Below are positions 1 through 7,965 of a DNA stretch of 17,367 bases, one piece after another. The stretch is from CBDCGW01 sp964430745. GTDB taxonomy: Bacteria; Acidobacteriota; UBA890. Numbering within the stretch: position 1 is the first letter of the stretch; each line of letters opens with the position of its first letter. The translations under genes and the position numbers were made by a program. The DNA lies in assembly GCA_964430745.1 (NCBI GenBank), contig CAYSHI010000030.1, positions 1 through 17,367 on the forward strand, written 5' to 3'. The notes under the pieces were generated by a model that was given only the letters and a program-made list of their open reading frames with translations, did no database searches and had not been told where the DNA came from.

Positions 1-125
1 CCGTGCTTCATGACGTGGATCCACATGCTCACACCGTTGTCGCGCAGCGCCCGTGGCAGCGAGAAGTCGAACTTCTCCCTTCGGATCAGGTCCAATCGTT
101 CCCACCGACTTCGAAACTCGTTCAC
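1..125 (-). CDS. Probable M24 (Xaa-Pro aminopeptidase-like) peptidase, N-terminal fragment cut by the left window edge
   Basis: Only the first 41 codons are in the window; the rest lies beyond position 1. The reading frame opens at a GTG (125-123) preceded by GAGGA about six bases upstream, a good ribosome binding site. The peptide begins MNEFRSRWERL and continues through IRREKFDFSLP, LRDNGVSMWI and VMKHG. This pattern, a short helix, then a KFD.xLP segment and a 'dNgvsmWI' strand, resembles the start of the N-terminal creatinase-like domain of secreted or cytosolic M24 dipeptidases. M24 enzymes are metal-dependent and remove N-terminal residues before proline; the metal site would lie outside the window. 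It follows the CPBP protease gene on the same strand after 55 bases, so the two could be co-transcribed. The family call rests on a short N-terminal pattern; the existence of the gene is better supported than its function. Confidence 0.6.
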   Translation of the reverse strand, partial: MNEFRSRWERLDLIRREKFDFSLPRALRDNGVSMWIHVMKH

Positions 126-180
126 GTTCTTCCTCGACGAATTGATCGGGTCTCTGTCGCACGGGAGAGTAACCGATCCT

Positions 181-1071
181 CTAGGCGCGAATCTTCCGCG
201 GAGGCATCTCCGTCCCGGTCGCGAGGTCCGGCTGGTAGCCAAGCGTCCCCCTGGTCATCACGATCACGACGATGGCGATGCCCCAGTACACGACACCCCT
301 GAGGAACATGTAGGTCCCGAAACCTCCGAGTACATCCATTGGGGTCGGCAGAAAGCTGCTTATCACGTTGGTGCCGGCATGCAGCAACATGACCGGGAGC
401 ACGCTGCCGCGCGACCTCAGATACAGCCAGTTGACGATGAAGGTCAGCGGCACGACGTCGAACAGGAACCAGCCGAACGTCGTGTCGTAACGGTCCATGA
501 GCGGAAGATGCCACGCCGACCAGAGGACACCGAGGATCAGGCTGGCCGGGATCGGGTGGAATCGCTCCAGCAACGCCGGCAGCGCGAAGCCTCGCCAGCC
601 GGGCTCTTCGTTGCCGCCGGCCAGCAGCGCCGTCGGGATCAAGTAGAGCGGGTACAGGTACCAGGAAATGGCTTCGGTGAAGTCGTGCGGACCGCCGAGA
701 GCTCGATACAGCCCGTAGTGGAAAACGCCGATCGCGAGCGGTAGCGCCAGGGCCCCGGCCACGTACAGGGTCGCCGGGACGCGGAGCGTGAAGATCTGAC
801 CCAGCCAACGACGAAGCTCCGGGCCACCCCGCGCCATGCAGATCGTGCAGGCGGCGGCGACGAACGGCCCGAAAGCCGCGACGATGATGAAGAGGATCTG
901 GAACTCTTCGGGCACACCGGCGAGCGCCGGGATGAGGATGGTCCAGGTGATCGCGAAGCTGAGCACGAAGAACTGCACCAACATACCGGTGCTGTACCGG
1001 AACCGACCTTCTTCCGTTGCGACTGTCTCCGTTGCGACTGTCTCCGTTGCGCCTGTCTCCGGTGCCGCCAT
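181..1071 (-). CDS. CPBP family intramembrane glutamic/metallo-protease
   Basis: A 296-residue polytopic membrane protein with the hallmark motifs of the CPBP (CAAX protease and bacteriocin-processing, Rce1-like) family: EEPGWRG (Glu155, Glu156, Arg160), SAWHLP (His188) and HAGTN (His231, Asn235). Hydrophobic stretches lie at about 30-50, 57-80, 100-120, 138-152, 175-190, 200-216 and 255-272. The family cleaves peptides within the membrane; its substrate here is unknown. I chose the ATG at 1071 because GAGGGA lies about nine bases upstream. An ATG at 1119 in the same frame would add 16 residues but its GGAGG is 19 bases away. The first 20 residues are a Thr/Ala/Glu-rich repeat (see the repeat entry) ahead of the first membrane segment, presumably a disordered tail. 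Divergent from the methyltransferase gene and 55 bases upstream of the partial peptidase gene. Confidence 0.9.
   Translation of the reverse strand: MAAPETGATETVATETVATEEGRFRYSTGMLVQFFVLSFAITWTILIPALAGVPEEFQILFIIVAAFGPFVAAACTICMARGGPELRRWLGQIFTLRVPATLYVAGALALPLAIGVFHYGLYRALGGPHDFTEAISWYLYPLYLIPTALLAGGNEEPGWRGFALPALLERFHPIPASLILGVLWSAWHLPLMDRYDTTFGWFLFDVVPLTFIVNWLYLRSRGSVLPVMLLHAGTNVISSFLPTPMDVLGGFGTYMFLRGVVYWGIAIVVIVMTRGTLGYQPDLATGTEMPPRKIRA
1016..1060. repeat. Three tandem 15-bp units inside the CPBP gene
   Basis: The unit gttgcgactgtctcc occurs twice exactly (1016-1030, 1031-1045) and once with one substitution (1046-1060). On the coding (minus) strand it spells the five-residue repeat A-T-E-T-V in the N-terminal tail. 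Because the unit is a multiple of three, copy-number change would lengthen or shorten the tail without a frameshift. Confidence 0.9.
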
Positions 1072-1236
1072 GGTCGAGATCCCTCGTGGCTCGTTGATGT
1101 GCTCGTCCGGGCTGTTCATGTCGTCTACCCGAAGTGTTCCTCCAGCGCCTTCTTCCTTCCCCGGGAATTCGAGCCGGCGTTGGCCGATCTCGTCGACCAG
1201 CACGTCGCGCCGGTCGACAGGTGGCAAGATGTAGCC

Positions 1237-2067
1237 ATGTCACGCGACACCACCGACTATCTTTTCGGCTATAGCCGCGAAGAGCTGGAACGGCTCGGCA
1301 ACCAACACCGCGTGTGGGCCGAGGACAACCGTCGGTTCCTGGCCCGGGCCGGCTTCGGCGAAGGCGCGACCGTGGTCGATCTGGGCTGCGGTCCCGGGTA
1401 CACGACGCTGGATCTTGCGCGACTCGTGGGGCCGGCGGGGCGTGTGATCGCCGTGGATCGGGACGCCGAGCGTTCGCTCCCCCTACTGCAGCAGCGAGCC
1501 GAGACCGCGGGGTTATCGAACGTCGAAACCCGGTCGGCCGATCTCGAGACCTTCGACCTTCCGGCGGGCGGCGTCGACGGTGTGTATGGCCGGTTGGTGC
1601 TCATGTATCTGCCGGAGGCCGCCGTAGCCGCGCTGGTGGCCCGCGCCGCGAAGTGGCTCAGGCCGGGTGGCACGTGTGCCCTGGCGGAGTTCTGCAACTA
1701 CCGTCACTTCCACGTGCATCCGCCGAGCGAGCACTTGTCGGTGATTACCGAGGCGCTCATGCAGGCAATCGCGGGCGACCGGGGATGCAACCCGCAGATC
1801 GGCAACGTGCTCCCGGGGTTGCTCGACGGAGCCGGCCTGCACGTCGAGTTTCACGTGAACACGAAGGCCGTCCGGGCGACGACGCCGGAATGGAGCTGGC
1901 CCGATACCTTCTTCAGGGGGCATCTGCCGGAGTTGGTGGATAGCGGATACCTCGACCCAGGCGTGCTCGAAGCGTTCCTTACGGATTGGGAGGCGCGGTC
2001 CCTCGATCCGAAAGCTATGTATTTCAGTGCTCCCTTCATGGAAGTATGGGGGCGGCGTCTCGAGTAG
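1237..2067 (+). CDS. Class I SAM-dependent methyltransferase
   Basis: A 276-residue soluble protein with a Rossmann-type methyltransferase core. Motif I is VVDLGCGPGY (residues 46-55), the SAM-binding glycine loop, and Asp74 at the end of 'RVIAVD' is the expected ribose-binding acid. A later 'LRPGG' turn (motif III region) follows. The remainder is less conserved and may set the substrate, which I cannot name; the layout resembles UbiE/MenG-like and small-molecule methyltransferases. The start is the ATG at 1237, giving a natural N-terminus MSRDTTDYLF; the upstream ribosome binding site is weak (AGGTGG, about 12 bases). The frame stays open further 5' to 1099, but that part overlaps the divergent CPBP leader and looks non-coding. 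The DUF6159-type gene follows 48 bases later on the same strand. Confidence 0.88.
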   Translation: MSRDTTDYLFGYSREELERLGNQHRVWAEDNRRFLARAGFGEGATVVDLGCGPGYTTLDLARLVGPAGRVIAVDRDAERSLPLLQQRAETAGLSNVETRSADLETFDLPAGGVDGVYGRLVLMYLPEAAVAALVARAAKWLRPGGTCALAEFCNYRHFHVHPPSEHLSVITEALMQAIAGDRGCNPQIGNVLPGLLDGAGLHVEFHVNTKAVRATTPEWSWPDTFFRGHLPELVDSGYLDPGVLEAFLTDWEARSLDPKAMYFSAPFMEVWGRRLE

Positions 2068-2115
2068 CGGTTCGCGCCCCGAGGCGGCTCGGGCAAGCAC
2101 AGGGAGAGCGACGAC

Positions 2116-2979
2116 ATGGGTTTCGGCGAACGGATCTCGCGCGGCTGGTCGCTGATGGGGCAGAGCTGGCGCGTGTTGATGCTCGACAAGGAGTTGCTCG
2201 TCTTCCCCGTGATCAGCGGCATCGCGGCGATTCTCGTTGCCGCGACGTTCATCGTGCCGCTGTTCACGAGCGGCTACATCGAGTCGTTCGATAGCGGCGA
2301 GGGCGCACCGACGGATCCCATGGTCTACGTGTGGGGATTCGCCTTCTACTTCGTCAGTTACTTCGTCATGGTGTTTTTCAACACCGCCATCGTGTCGTGT
2401 GCGCTCGAGCGGCTGCGTGGCGGCGACCCGACGGTCGGCAGCGGCTTTCGGGGCGCCATCTCGTTGCTTCCTCAGATCCTGGCGTGGTCGCTGCTGTCCG
2501 CCACCGTCGGGTTCGCGCTGCGCATGATCGAAGAACGCGTCGACGGGTTGGGGCGCATCGTAACGGGCCTGATAGGCGTTGCCTGGAGCGTCGCCACCTA
2601 CTTCGTGGTTCCCGTGCTGGTGGCCGAGCGCGTGGGACCGTTCGCGGCCCTCAAGCGATCGTCTCAGGTGTTGCGCAAGTCGTGGGGTGAGGCTCTGGTG
2701 GCGAACTTCGGCATCGGCGTCATCGTCTTTCTGGTGTCGATTTTCGCGTTCATCCCGGCCGTCCTGGGGATAGCCACCGGGACGACCGCCGGCGCCGTCC
2801 TCGGCATTGCCGTCACCGTGGTTGCGTTCGGGCTCATCATGGCGGGCTCGTCGGCACTGAACGCCGTGTTGGTCACCGCGCTGTACGAGTATGCAGTTGC
2901 CGGCCGGGTCCCGCGCGGCTTCGACGAGGACACCCTGCGCAGCGCTTTCGGGCCGAGCAGCCGAGGCCGCGGACGATGA
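2116..2979 (+). CDS. DUF6159-type multi-pass membrane protein of unknown function
   Basis: A 287-residue integral membrane protein. The N-terminal stretch 'RISRGWSLMGQSWRVLMLDKELLVFPVIS' type pattern (residues 6-34, a Trp-rich amphipathic segment followed by 'DKELLVFP') is what I associate with the DUF6159 family; its function is unknown. Hydrophobic segments lie at about 28-50, 69-97, 116-138, 147-170, 196-220 and 225-256. Between them, 'VGPFAALKRSSQVLRKSWGE' (173-192) is the conserved cytoplasmic loop typical of such proteins. The C-terminus is short and Arg/Ser/Gly-rich. The start ATG is preceded by GGGAGAG at about seven bases. It follows the methyltransferase gene after 48 bases and is probably co-transcribed, though nothing ties the two functions together. 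Confidence 0.8.
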   Translation: MGFGERISRGWSLMGQSWRVLMLDKELLVFPVISGIAAILVAATFIVPLFTSGYIESFDSGEGAPTDPMVYVWGFAFYFVSYFVMVFFNTAIVSCALERLRGGDPTVGSGFRGAISLLPQILAWSLLSATVGFALRMIEERVDGLGRIVTGLIGVAWSVATYFVVPVLVAERVGPFAALKRSSQVLRKSWGEALVANFGIGVIVFLVSIFAFIPAVLGIATGTTAGAVLGIAVTVVAFGLIMAGSSALNAVLVTALYEYAVAGRVPRGFDEDTLRSAFGPSSRGRGR

Positions 2980-3097
2980 CAAGTACGACCCGCACATCTC
3001 ACTACGCCGAATTTCGCGCTCGTTTGATCTCGTACCTCATCCGCTTCAGCGGTCTCTGAGCCGCTCCTCCATCCAGCCGAACGTCAGCCCCGGGCAC

Positions 3098-3123
3098 GGC
3101 CGGCAGCCGTTGTTGAGCCGGCC
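3098..3123. repeat. GC-rich inverted repeat in the leader of the dehydrogenase gene
   Basis: Perfect 7-bp arms GGCCGGC (3098-3104) and GCCGGCC (3117-3123) around a 12-base loop, ending 45 bases before the ATG at 3169. There is no T-run after it, so it is not a classical intrinsic terminator. It may be a structured leader, or chance in GC-rich DNA. A weaker 6-bp hairpin lies at 3048-3065 in the same 189-base gap between genes. Confidence 0.4.
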
Positions 3124-3168
3124 CGGGTGTCAGGTGCGAGCTTGTCTGCAGGAAGAGTGGAGGGCGTG

Positions 3169-4353
3169 ATGAAGATCGCGGTGCTGGGAGCCGGGTTGGT
3201 CGGCGGGCCGATGGCCGTCGATCTGTCGAAGGACGAACGCTTCGACGTCGTCGCTGTGGACGTCAACGAGCGCGCGCTGGCAAGGCTCGAGAGGGGAAGT
3301 CCGGACATCGCCACCGTGTGCGGTGACCTTTCGACCCCGGAGGGGGTTGCCGCGCTGGTCGCCGACGCCGACCTGGTGGTGAGCTCCGTTCCGGGGGCCA
3401 TGGGATACGCCACGCTGGAGGCGGTCATTGCCGCCGGCAAGGACGTCGTCGATATCGCGTTCTTCCCGGAGGACCCGTTCGGTCTGAGTGAGTTGGCCGA
3501 AGAACGAGGCGTAACCGCGGTCGTCGATTGCGGGGTCGCGCCGGGGATGAGCAACCTGCTCGTCGGGCACGCCGATCACGAGCTGGACGAGACGGATTCG
3601 GTGCTGATCTACGTGGGCGGATTGCCCGAGAAGCGCACCTGGCCCTACGAGTACAAGGCGGGGTTCTCGCCGGCCGACGTCATCGAGGAGTACACGAGGC
3701 CGGCTCGCTACGTGGAGAACGGAGCTACGGTCGTCCGCTCCGCCCTTTCCGACCCGGAGATTATCGAGTTTCCGCGCATCGGCAGCCTGGAAGCCTTCAA
3801 TACCGACGGACTGCGCACGTTGATGGCAACGATCGACGCCCCCAACATGAAAGAGAAGACCCTTCGCTACAGCGGCCACGCGGAGAAGATGGCGATGCTC
3901 CGATCAACCGGATTCTTCGACACGGAAGAAGTCGAGATCAACGGAGCCCGCGTTCGGCCGCTCGATCTCACCTCCCGGCTCTTGTTCCGAAGCTGGATGC
4001 TCGAGGAAGGGGAGGTCGACATGACGGTGATGCGGGTGATCGTCGAGGGGAGACGGGGAGGCAAGCCGACTCGCTACGAATACGACCTCTTCGACCGCTA
4101 CGACGAGGGTACGGGCGTCCACTCCATGGCCCGAACCACCGGGTATACCGCCACCGTCGTTGCCCGCATGCTCGCCGAGGGCCTGTTCACGCGCAAAGGT
4201 CTGATCGTCCCGGAGTACATCGGTAAGGAGAGGGACTGCGTGGAATTCATCCTGCGAGGGCTTCGCGACCGTGGAGTCAACTACGAGGAGAAGATCGTGG
4301 GGCCACTCGAAGACGCAAAGCGGCGTGAGAGCCTCGAGCTTTGCGGGGCCTGA
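3169..4353 (+). CDS. Saccharopine dehydrogenase / lysine 6-dehydrogenase-like oxidoreductase
   Basis: A 394-residue cytosolic NAD(P)-dependent oxidoreductase. The N-terminal Rossmann fold shows GAGLVGGPMA (residues 7-16), and Asp31 ends strand two, which usually favours NAD over NADP. The middle and C-terminal parts match the saccharopine-dehydrogenase C-terminal domain: 'DCGVAPGMSN', 'GGLPEKRTWPYEYKAGFSP' (about 144-162) and 'VIVEGRRGGKPTRYEYDLFDRYD' in spaced form. This family covers saccharopine dehydrogenase, lysine 6-dehydrogenase and carboxynorspermidine dehydrogenase; the length and the WPYEYKAGFSP segment look closest to lysine 6-dehydrogenase-type enzymes, but the substrate is not certain. 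The ATG at 3169 is preceded by GGAGGG five bases upstream and starts directly at the first strand (MKIAVLGAG). It converges with the aldolase-like gene, with only 22 bases between stop codons. Confidence 0.85.
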   Translation: MKIAVLGAGLVGGPMAVDLSKDERFDVVAVDVNERALARLERGSPDIATVCGDLSTPEGVAALVADADLVVSSVPGAMGYATLEAVIAAGKDVVDIAFFPEDPFGLSELAEERGVTAVVDCGVAPGMSNLLVGHADHELDETDSVLIYVGGLPEKRTWPYEYKAGFSPADVIEEYTRPARYVENGATVVRSALSDPEIIEFPRIGSLEAFNTDGLRTLMATIDAPNMKEKTLRYSGHAEKMAMLRSTGFFDTEEVEINGARVRPLDLTSRLLFRSWMLEEGEVDMTVMRVIVEGRRGGKPTRYEYDLFDRYDEGTGVHSMARTTGYTATVVARMLAEGLFTRKGLIVPEYIGKERDCVEFILRGLRDRGVNYEEKIVGPLEDAKRRESLELCGA

Positions 4354-4375
4354 GTTCGGCCGGATCCGCGGCGAT

Positions 4376-5545
4376 TCAACCCCTCACGGCGTCGACGAGC
4401 CCCCGCGTGATCTCCTCGATCGGCCGTCGGGCGAGGGTCTCGTTGACCGTCAGCGCGAAACCGCCCCAGGGCTGTGGTCCGGGAAGCAGGATGCCGGCAT
4501 CGGCGACGCGCTCGCGGTAGGCGTCGAGATCAGGCGCCGCGACGTGGAGCTTGAAGATGTTGGTGCCGTTCGGGATGCGCTCCACCCGCAACCCCCTCAC
4601 CGACTCGAGTGCGACGATGAGTTGCTCCGACGCGGCCACGCCGGCGGCGAAGCGCTCCTCGAACCCTTCGATGGAGTGCAACGAAACGGCCGCGAGGGGC
4701 CACGCGCCGGGTAGGGCGCCGCCGAACATACGCCGAGGGTGGTAAAGGTCGTCGAGGAGCGCCGCCGGCCCGGCCAGGATCGCCCCCGAGCTGGCCCCGA
4801 AGTATTTCCACATCGACACGTAGACGGTGTCGAAGTGCGAGGCGTATTCGCGCGGAGAGATGCCCGTATAGCCTGCCGCCATGAACAGGCGGGCGCCGTC
4901 CAGGTGGGTGCGGATGCCCCGCTCGCGAGCGAAGGCGCAGATCCGCTGCATCTCGTCGTAGTCGAACATCTCGCCGAGGCGGCGGCGAATCGGCGACTCG
5001 ATGACGATCACACCGAGGCCCGTGGTCACCCGGCCGGAGGCGGTGCGCTCGATCAGCTCTTCGATCTCTTCGAGCGTGAACGTGCCCTTGCCGTGTGCCA
5101 GCGGCACGAGGTTGAGATTACTCAGCACTTCGGCGCAGTCGCCTGAGTCGTTGTACAGATGGCTGTCGTATTGGACCGCCACTCGATGATCGTCGTTCGC
5201 CTGCACGCGCACCGCGAGGTGATTCGCGAGCGTGCCGGTGGCAAGAAACACGGCCCGCTCCTTGCCGAGAATCGCCGCCATGCGCTCCTCGAGCTCGGCG
5301 ACCACGCCACCGTTGCTGTAGTAGTCGGACTCGATCCCGTGCTCACCAACGATGCCGCCGAGCAGCTCGACGGTCTCCGACGGGGTCAGCGACGGACCGT
5401 CACCCCGCAGCTTGACCAGTCGGCCCAGCGCGGCGAGCTCGTTGCCGTTGCTCTGTCTCCCGGCCGAGCCCCACCCCGATGCGGCCACCAGGGGCAGGCT
5501 CGTGATTCCCCACTGCATCATGGCGCGACGCGTCAGCGGATCCAT
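4376..5545 (-). CDS. Threonine aldolase-like (beta-eliminating lyase family) PLP enzyme with a twin-arginine signal
   Basis: A 389-residue fold-type I PLP enzyme of the threonine aldolase / beta-eliminating lyase family, which cleave L-threonine-type beta-hydroxy amino acids to glycine and an aldehyde or perform related eliminations. Landmarks are ATGTLANHLA (102-111, phosphate-binding region), His130 in DSHLYN (stacks on the cofactor ring in the family), Asp216 in HLDGAR (binds the pyridine nitrogen) and Lys247 in SMWKYFGAS (Schiff base). The N-terminus MDPLTRRAMMQWG, followed by an uncharged stretch to about residue 26, looks like a Tat signal, so the enzyme may be exported folded with its cofactor. 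AGGAGG sits four bases before the ATG. It is divergent from the penicillin acylase gene, sharing a 196-base intergenic region. Substrate specificity is not readable from the sequence. Confidence 0.85.
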   Translation of the reverse strand: MDPLTRRAMMQWGITSLPLVAASGWGSAGRQSNGNELAALGRLVKLRGDGPSLTPSETVELLGGIVGEHGIESDYYSNGGVVAELEERMAAILGKERAVFLATGTLANHLAVRVQANDDHRVAVQYDSHLYNDSGDCAEVLSNLNLVPLAHGKGTFTLEEIEELIERTASGRVTTGLGVIVIESPIRRRLGEMFDYDEMQRICAFARERGIRTHLDGARLFMAAGYTGISPREYASHFDTVYVSMWKYFGASSGAILAGPAALLDDLYHPRRMFGGALPGAWPLAAVSLHSIEGFEERFAAGVAASEQLIVALESVRGLRVERIPNGTNIFKLHVAAPDLDAYRERVADAGILLPGPQPWGGFALTVNETLARRPIEEITRGLVDAVRG

Positions 5546-5561
5546 GCGACCTCCTCTTGCC

Positions 5562-5578
5562 GCTCGCTCTCAGCGAGC
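5562..5578 (-). promoter_or_regulatory. Perfect hairpin in the 5' leader of the aldolase-like gene
   Basis: Arms GCTCGCT (5562-5568) and AGCGAGC (5572-5578) with a three-base loop form a 7-bp perfect stem. In the minus-strand transcript it lies immediately 5' of the AGGAGG ribosome binding site (5551-5556), close enough to affect ribosome access or transcript stability. No regulator can be named. Confidence 0.4.
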
Positions 5579-5658
5579 CGAGCGCCGGTCGGCCCGGTGG
5601 CGGTTGGCCCTCGGGCGGCGGCCCTGGCGCGGTGACCCACGCCGTCGGCTCCGGCGGC

Positions 5659-5687
5659 TTGGTTGTCCTGATCGGCGAGCGTAGCAT
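5659..5687 (+). promoter_or_regulatory. Candidate sigma-70-type promoter for the penicillin acylase gene
   Basis: TTGGTT (5659-5664) and TAGCAT (5682-5687) are separated by exactly 17 bases, 54 bases upstream of the start codon. The -10 matches consensus at four of six positions and the -35 at three of six, so this is only a plausible candidate. Confidence 0.3.
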
Positions 5688-5741
5688 GGGCCGACGACCG
5701 TTCTTGAAGCCGATCTCGGATCACGCTCGGGGAGAATCACG

Positions 5742-7943
5742 ATGAAGAAACTCGCCCTCATTCTTCTTCTCACGTGTTTGGCATGCGGCCCACAGGCAGT
5801 GCCCGACGCCGAGGTCACGGCCTGGGAAGAGCGGGCCGCGGGTATCACGATCATCCGCGACGACTGGGGGGTACCGCACATCTACGGCGAAACAGACGCC
5901 GACGCCGTGTTCGGCATGATCTACGCCCAGGCCGAGGACGACTTCAACCGCATCGAGGTGAACTTCCTCAACTCGCAGGGTCGGCTTGCCGAGGCCGAAG
6001 GCGAAGCGGAACTCTGGCGCGACCTGCGGATGAAGCTCTTCATCGATCCGGACGACATGCGGGCGCAATACGATGCCAGCCCGCAGTGGCTCAAAGACCT
6101 CATGGATGCGTGGGCGGATGGCCTGAACTTCTATCTGCAGACGCATCCCGAGGTGGCGCCGAGGGTGTTGACCCGCTTCGAGCCCTGGATGGCTCTGAGC
6201 TTCAGCGAGGGCAGCATCGGCGGGGACATCGAGCGGGTGAACCTGGGCGAGCTCGAGGCGTTCTACGGAGAGCAAGCGGCGGCTGGGCCCTCGGCGGAAG
6301 GCTCGGCAACCGAGTCGGCCTTTCCGGTGTCATCGAGCGGCGGCGCGCCCGGCCTGGTGGCGGCATCGAGCCTCAACGAGCCCGACCCCGACGAGGAGCC
6401 GACCGGTTCGAACGGCATCGCCGTGGCTCCGGCGAACTCCGCAAACGGCCACGCGCTGCTGCTTATCAATCCCCATACCTCCTTCTTCTTTCGCGAAGAG
6501 CTGCACATGGTCAGCGAGGAGGGGCTGAACGCCTACGGCGCGGTGACGTGGGGGCAATTCTTCGTCTATCAGGGCTTCAACGAGAACGCGGGGTGGATGC
6601 ACACCTCGAGCGGCGTCGACAACATCGACGAGTTTCTCGAGACGGTCATCGAGCGCGACGGCGCCTTCTACTACCAGTACGGCGACGAAGAACGGCCTAT
6701 CACGACCCGACAGGTCACGGTGCCTTACAAGACCGCGACGGGCATGGCCGAGCGTGAGTTCACCGTGTACCGGACCCATCACGGGCCGGTCGTGCGCTCG
6801 GTGGGCGACAAGTGGGTGAGTGTCGCGCTCATGGAGGAGCCGATGAACGCCCTCATCCAGTCGTACGCGCGCACCAAGGCGCAGAACTTCGACGAGTTCG
6901 TGCAGACGATGCGGACATACACCAATTCGTCGAACAACACGCTCTTTGCCGACTCCGAGGGCAACATCGCCTACCTGCACTCGAACTTCATTCCCGTACG
7001 CGACGCGAGCTTCGACTACTTGCGGCCTGTCGACGGATCCGACCCGGCAACGGACTGGCAAGGCGTGCACACTTTCGAGGAGACGCCGAACTCCGTGAAC
7101 CCGGCCGTCGGCTGGGCGCAGAACACCAACAACTGGCCGTTCTCGGCCTCCGGACCGGATAGCCCGAGCCGTGACGAGTACCCCGCCTACGTGGAGCGCG
7201 GCGGCGAGAACGCCCGTGGTCTCCACGCCATGCGCGTGCTCGAGGGCAGGACCGACTTCACCGTCGATTCGCTCATCGACGCGGCCTACGACAGCTACAT
7301 CATCGGCTTCGAGGACTTCGTTCCGTCGCTGGTTCAGGCTTACGACCAGCTCCCGACGACCGACCCGCTCAAAGAGCGGCTTGCCGGGCCGATCGAAGAG
7401 CTGCGCGACTGGGATCTGCGGTACTCCGTCGACTCCGTCGCCACGTCGCTGGCGATCTTCTGGGGGCAGTCCATGAGTGGTTCCATGCGACGCGCCACCC
7501 CGGAGGGGCTCCTCGAGGGCTTCGCTCCGGCGGTGTCGAAGCTCGAAGACGACTTCGGTACCTGGCAAACACCTTGGGGCGAGATCAACCGCTTCCAGCG
7601 CATCAACGGCGACATCGTCCAGCAGTTCGACGACAACGCGCCCAGCACGCCCGTGGCGTTTGTGTCCGGCCGCTGGGGATCGCTCGCCTCGTTCGGCGCG
7701 CGTGCCTATCCGCAGACCAAGAAGTGGTACGGCACCAGCGGAAACAGCTTCGTCGCCGTGGTCGAGTTCGGCGACCGCGTTCGCGCCCGGGCGGTCACCG
7801 CCGGCGGCCTCAACAGCGACCCGTCATCGCCTCACTTCAACGACCAGGCGGAGCGCTACGCGACCGGCGACCTCAGGGACGTCTACTTCTACCGCGGCGA
7901 CTTGGAGGGGCACATCGAGCGGGAGTATCAGCCGGGGCGTTGA
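5742..7943 (+). CDS. Penicillin acylase family N-terminal-nucleophile amidohydrolase
   Basis: A 733-residue exported enzyme of the penicillin/cephalosporin/acyl-homoserine-lactone acylase family, which hydrolyse amide bonds of acylated small molecules in the periplasm. The precursor is cut autocatalytically before a nucleophile Ser; here that is Ser223 in PTGSNGIAVAP. Residues 24-165 fit the alpha subunit ('DDWGVPHIYGETDADAVFG' region, 40-58). The beta subunit carries 'GHALLLINPHTSFFFREE' and the oxyanion-type Asn region QNTNNWPFS. The N-terminus MKKLALILLLTCLACG is a signal with a lipobox-like Cys15; the -3 residue is Cys rather than Leu, so lipidation is uncertain. Just before the nucleophile lies a low-complexity Ala/Ser/Gly/Glu stretch (about 175-220), the expected excised linker. 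GGGGAGA precedes the ATG by about seven bases. The true substrate (beta-lactam, AHL or other N-acyl compound) is unknown. Confidence 0.9.
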   Translation: MKKLALILLLTCLACGPQAVPDAEVTAWEERAAGITIIRDDWGVPHIYGETDADAVFGMIYAQAEDDFNRIEVNFLNSQGRLAEAEGEAELWRDLRMKLFIDPDDMRAQYDASPQWLKDLMDAWADGLNFYLQTHPEVAPRVLTRFEPWMALSFSEGSIGGDIERVNLGELEAFYGEQAAAGPSAEGSATESAFPVSSSGGAPGLVAASSLNEPDPDEEPTGSNGIAVAPANSANGHALLLINPHTSFFFREELHMVSEEGLNAYGAVTWGQFFVYQGFNENAGWMHTSSGVDNIDEFLETVIERDGAFYYQYGDEERPITTRQVTVPYKTATGMAEREFTVYRTHHGPVVRSVGDKWVSVALMEEPMNALIQSYARTKAQNFDEFVQTMRTYTNSSNNTLFADSEGNIAYLHSNFIPVRDASFDYLRPVDGSDPATDWQGVHTFEETPNSVNPAVGWAQNTNNWPFSASGPDSPSRDEYPAYVERGGENARGLHAMRVLEGRTDFTVDSLIDAAYDSYIIGFEDFVPSLVQAYDQLPTTDPLKERLAGPIEELRDWDLRYSVDSVATSLAIFWGQSMSGSMRRATPEGLLEGFAPAVSKLEDDFGTWQTPWGEINRFQRINGDIVQQFDDNAPSTPVAFVSGRWGSLASFGARAYPQTKKWYGTSGNSFVAVVEFGDRVRARAVTAGGLNSDPSSPHFNDQAERYATGDLRDVYFYRGDLEGHIEREYQPGR

Positions 7944-7965
7944 TCACGGGCGACCTTTCCGGCGC

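Noticed and set aside
1072..1236. Two GTCGAC palindromes near 1193 and 1213 as operator sites between the CPBP and methyltransferase genes
   Set aside because: GTCGAC is common in GC-rich DNA and the copies show no extended symmetry or promoter context.
1513..2997. A 494-codon minus-strand frame across the methyltransferase and DUF6159-type genes
   Set aside because: It is antisense to two genes with recognisable motifs and has low-complexity, charged composition.
3048..3065. Hairpin agcggt/gccgct after the DUF6159-type gene as a rho-independent terminator
   Set aside because: The stem is only six pairs including a G-T pair and no T-run follows.
4354..4375. Shared terminator between the convergent dehydrogenase and aldolase-like genes
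   Set aside because: Only 22 bases with a short cggatccg palindrome and no U-tract on either strand.
6330..7568. A 412-codon minus-strand frame inside the penicillin acylase gene
   Set aside because: It is antisense to a well-supported family member; Arg/Val/His-rich composition and no motif.
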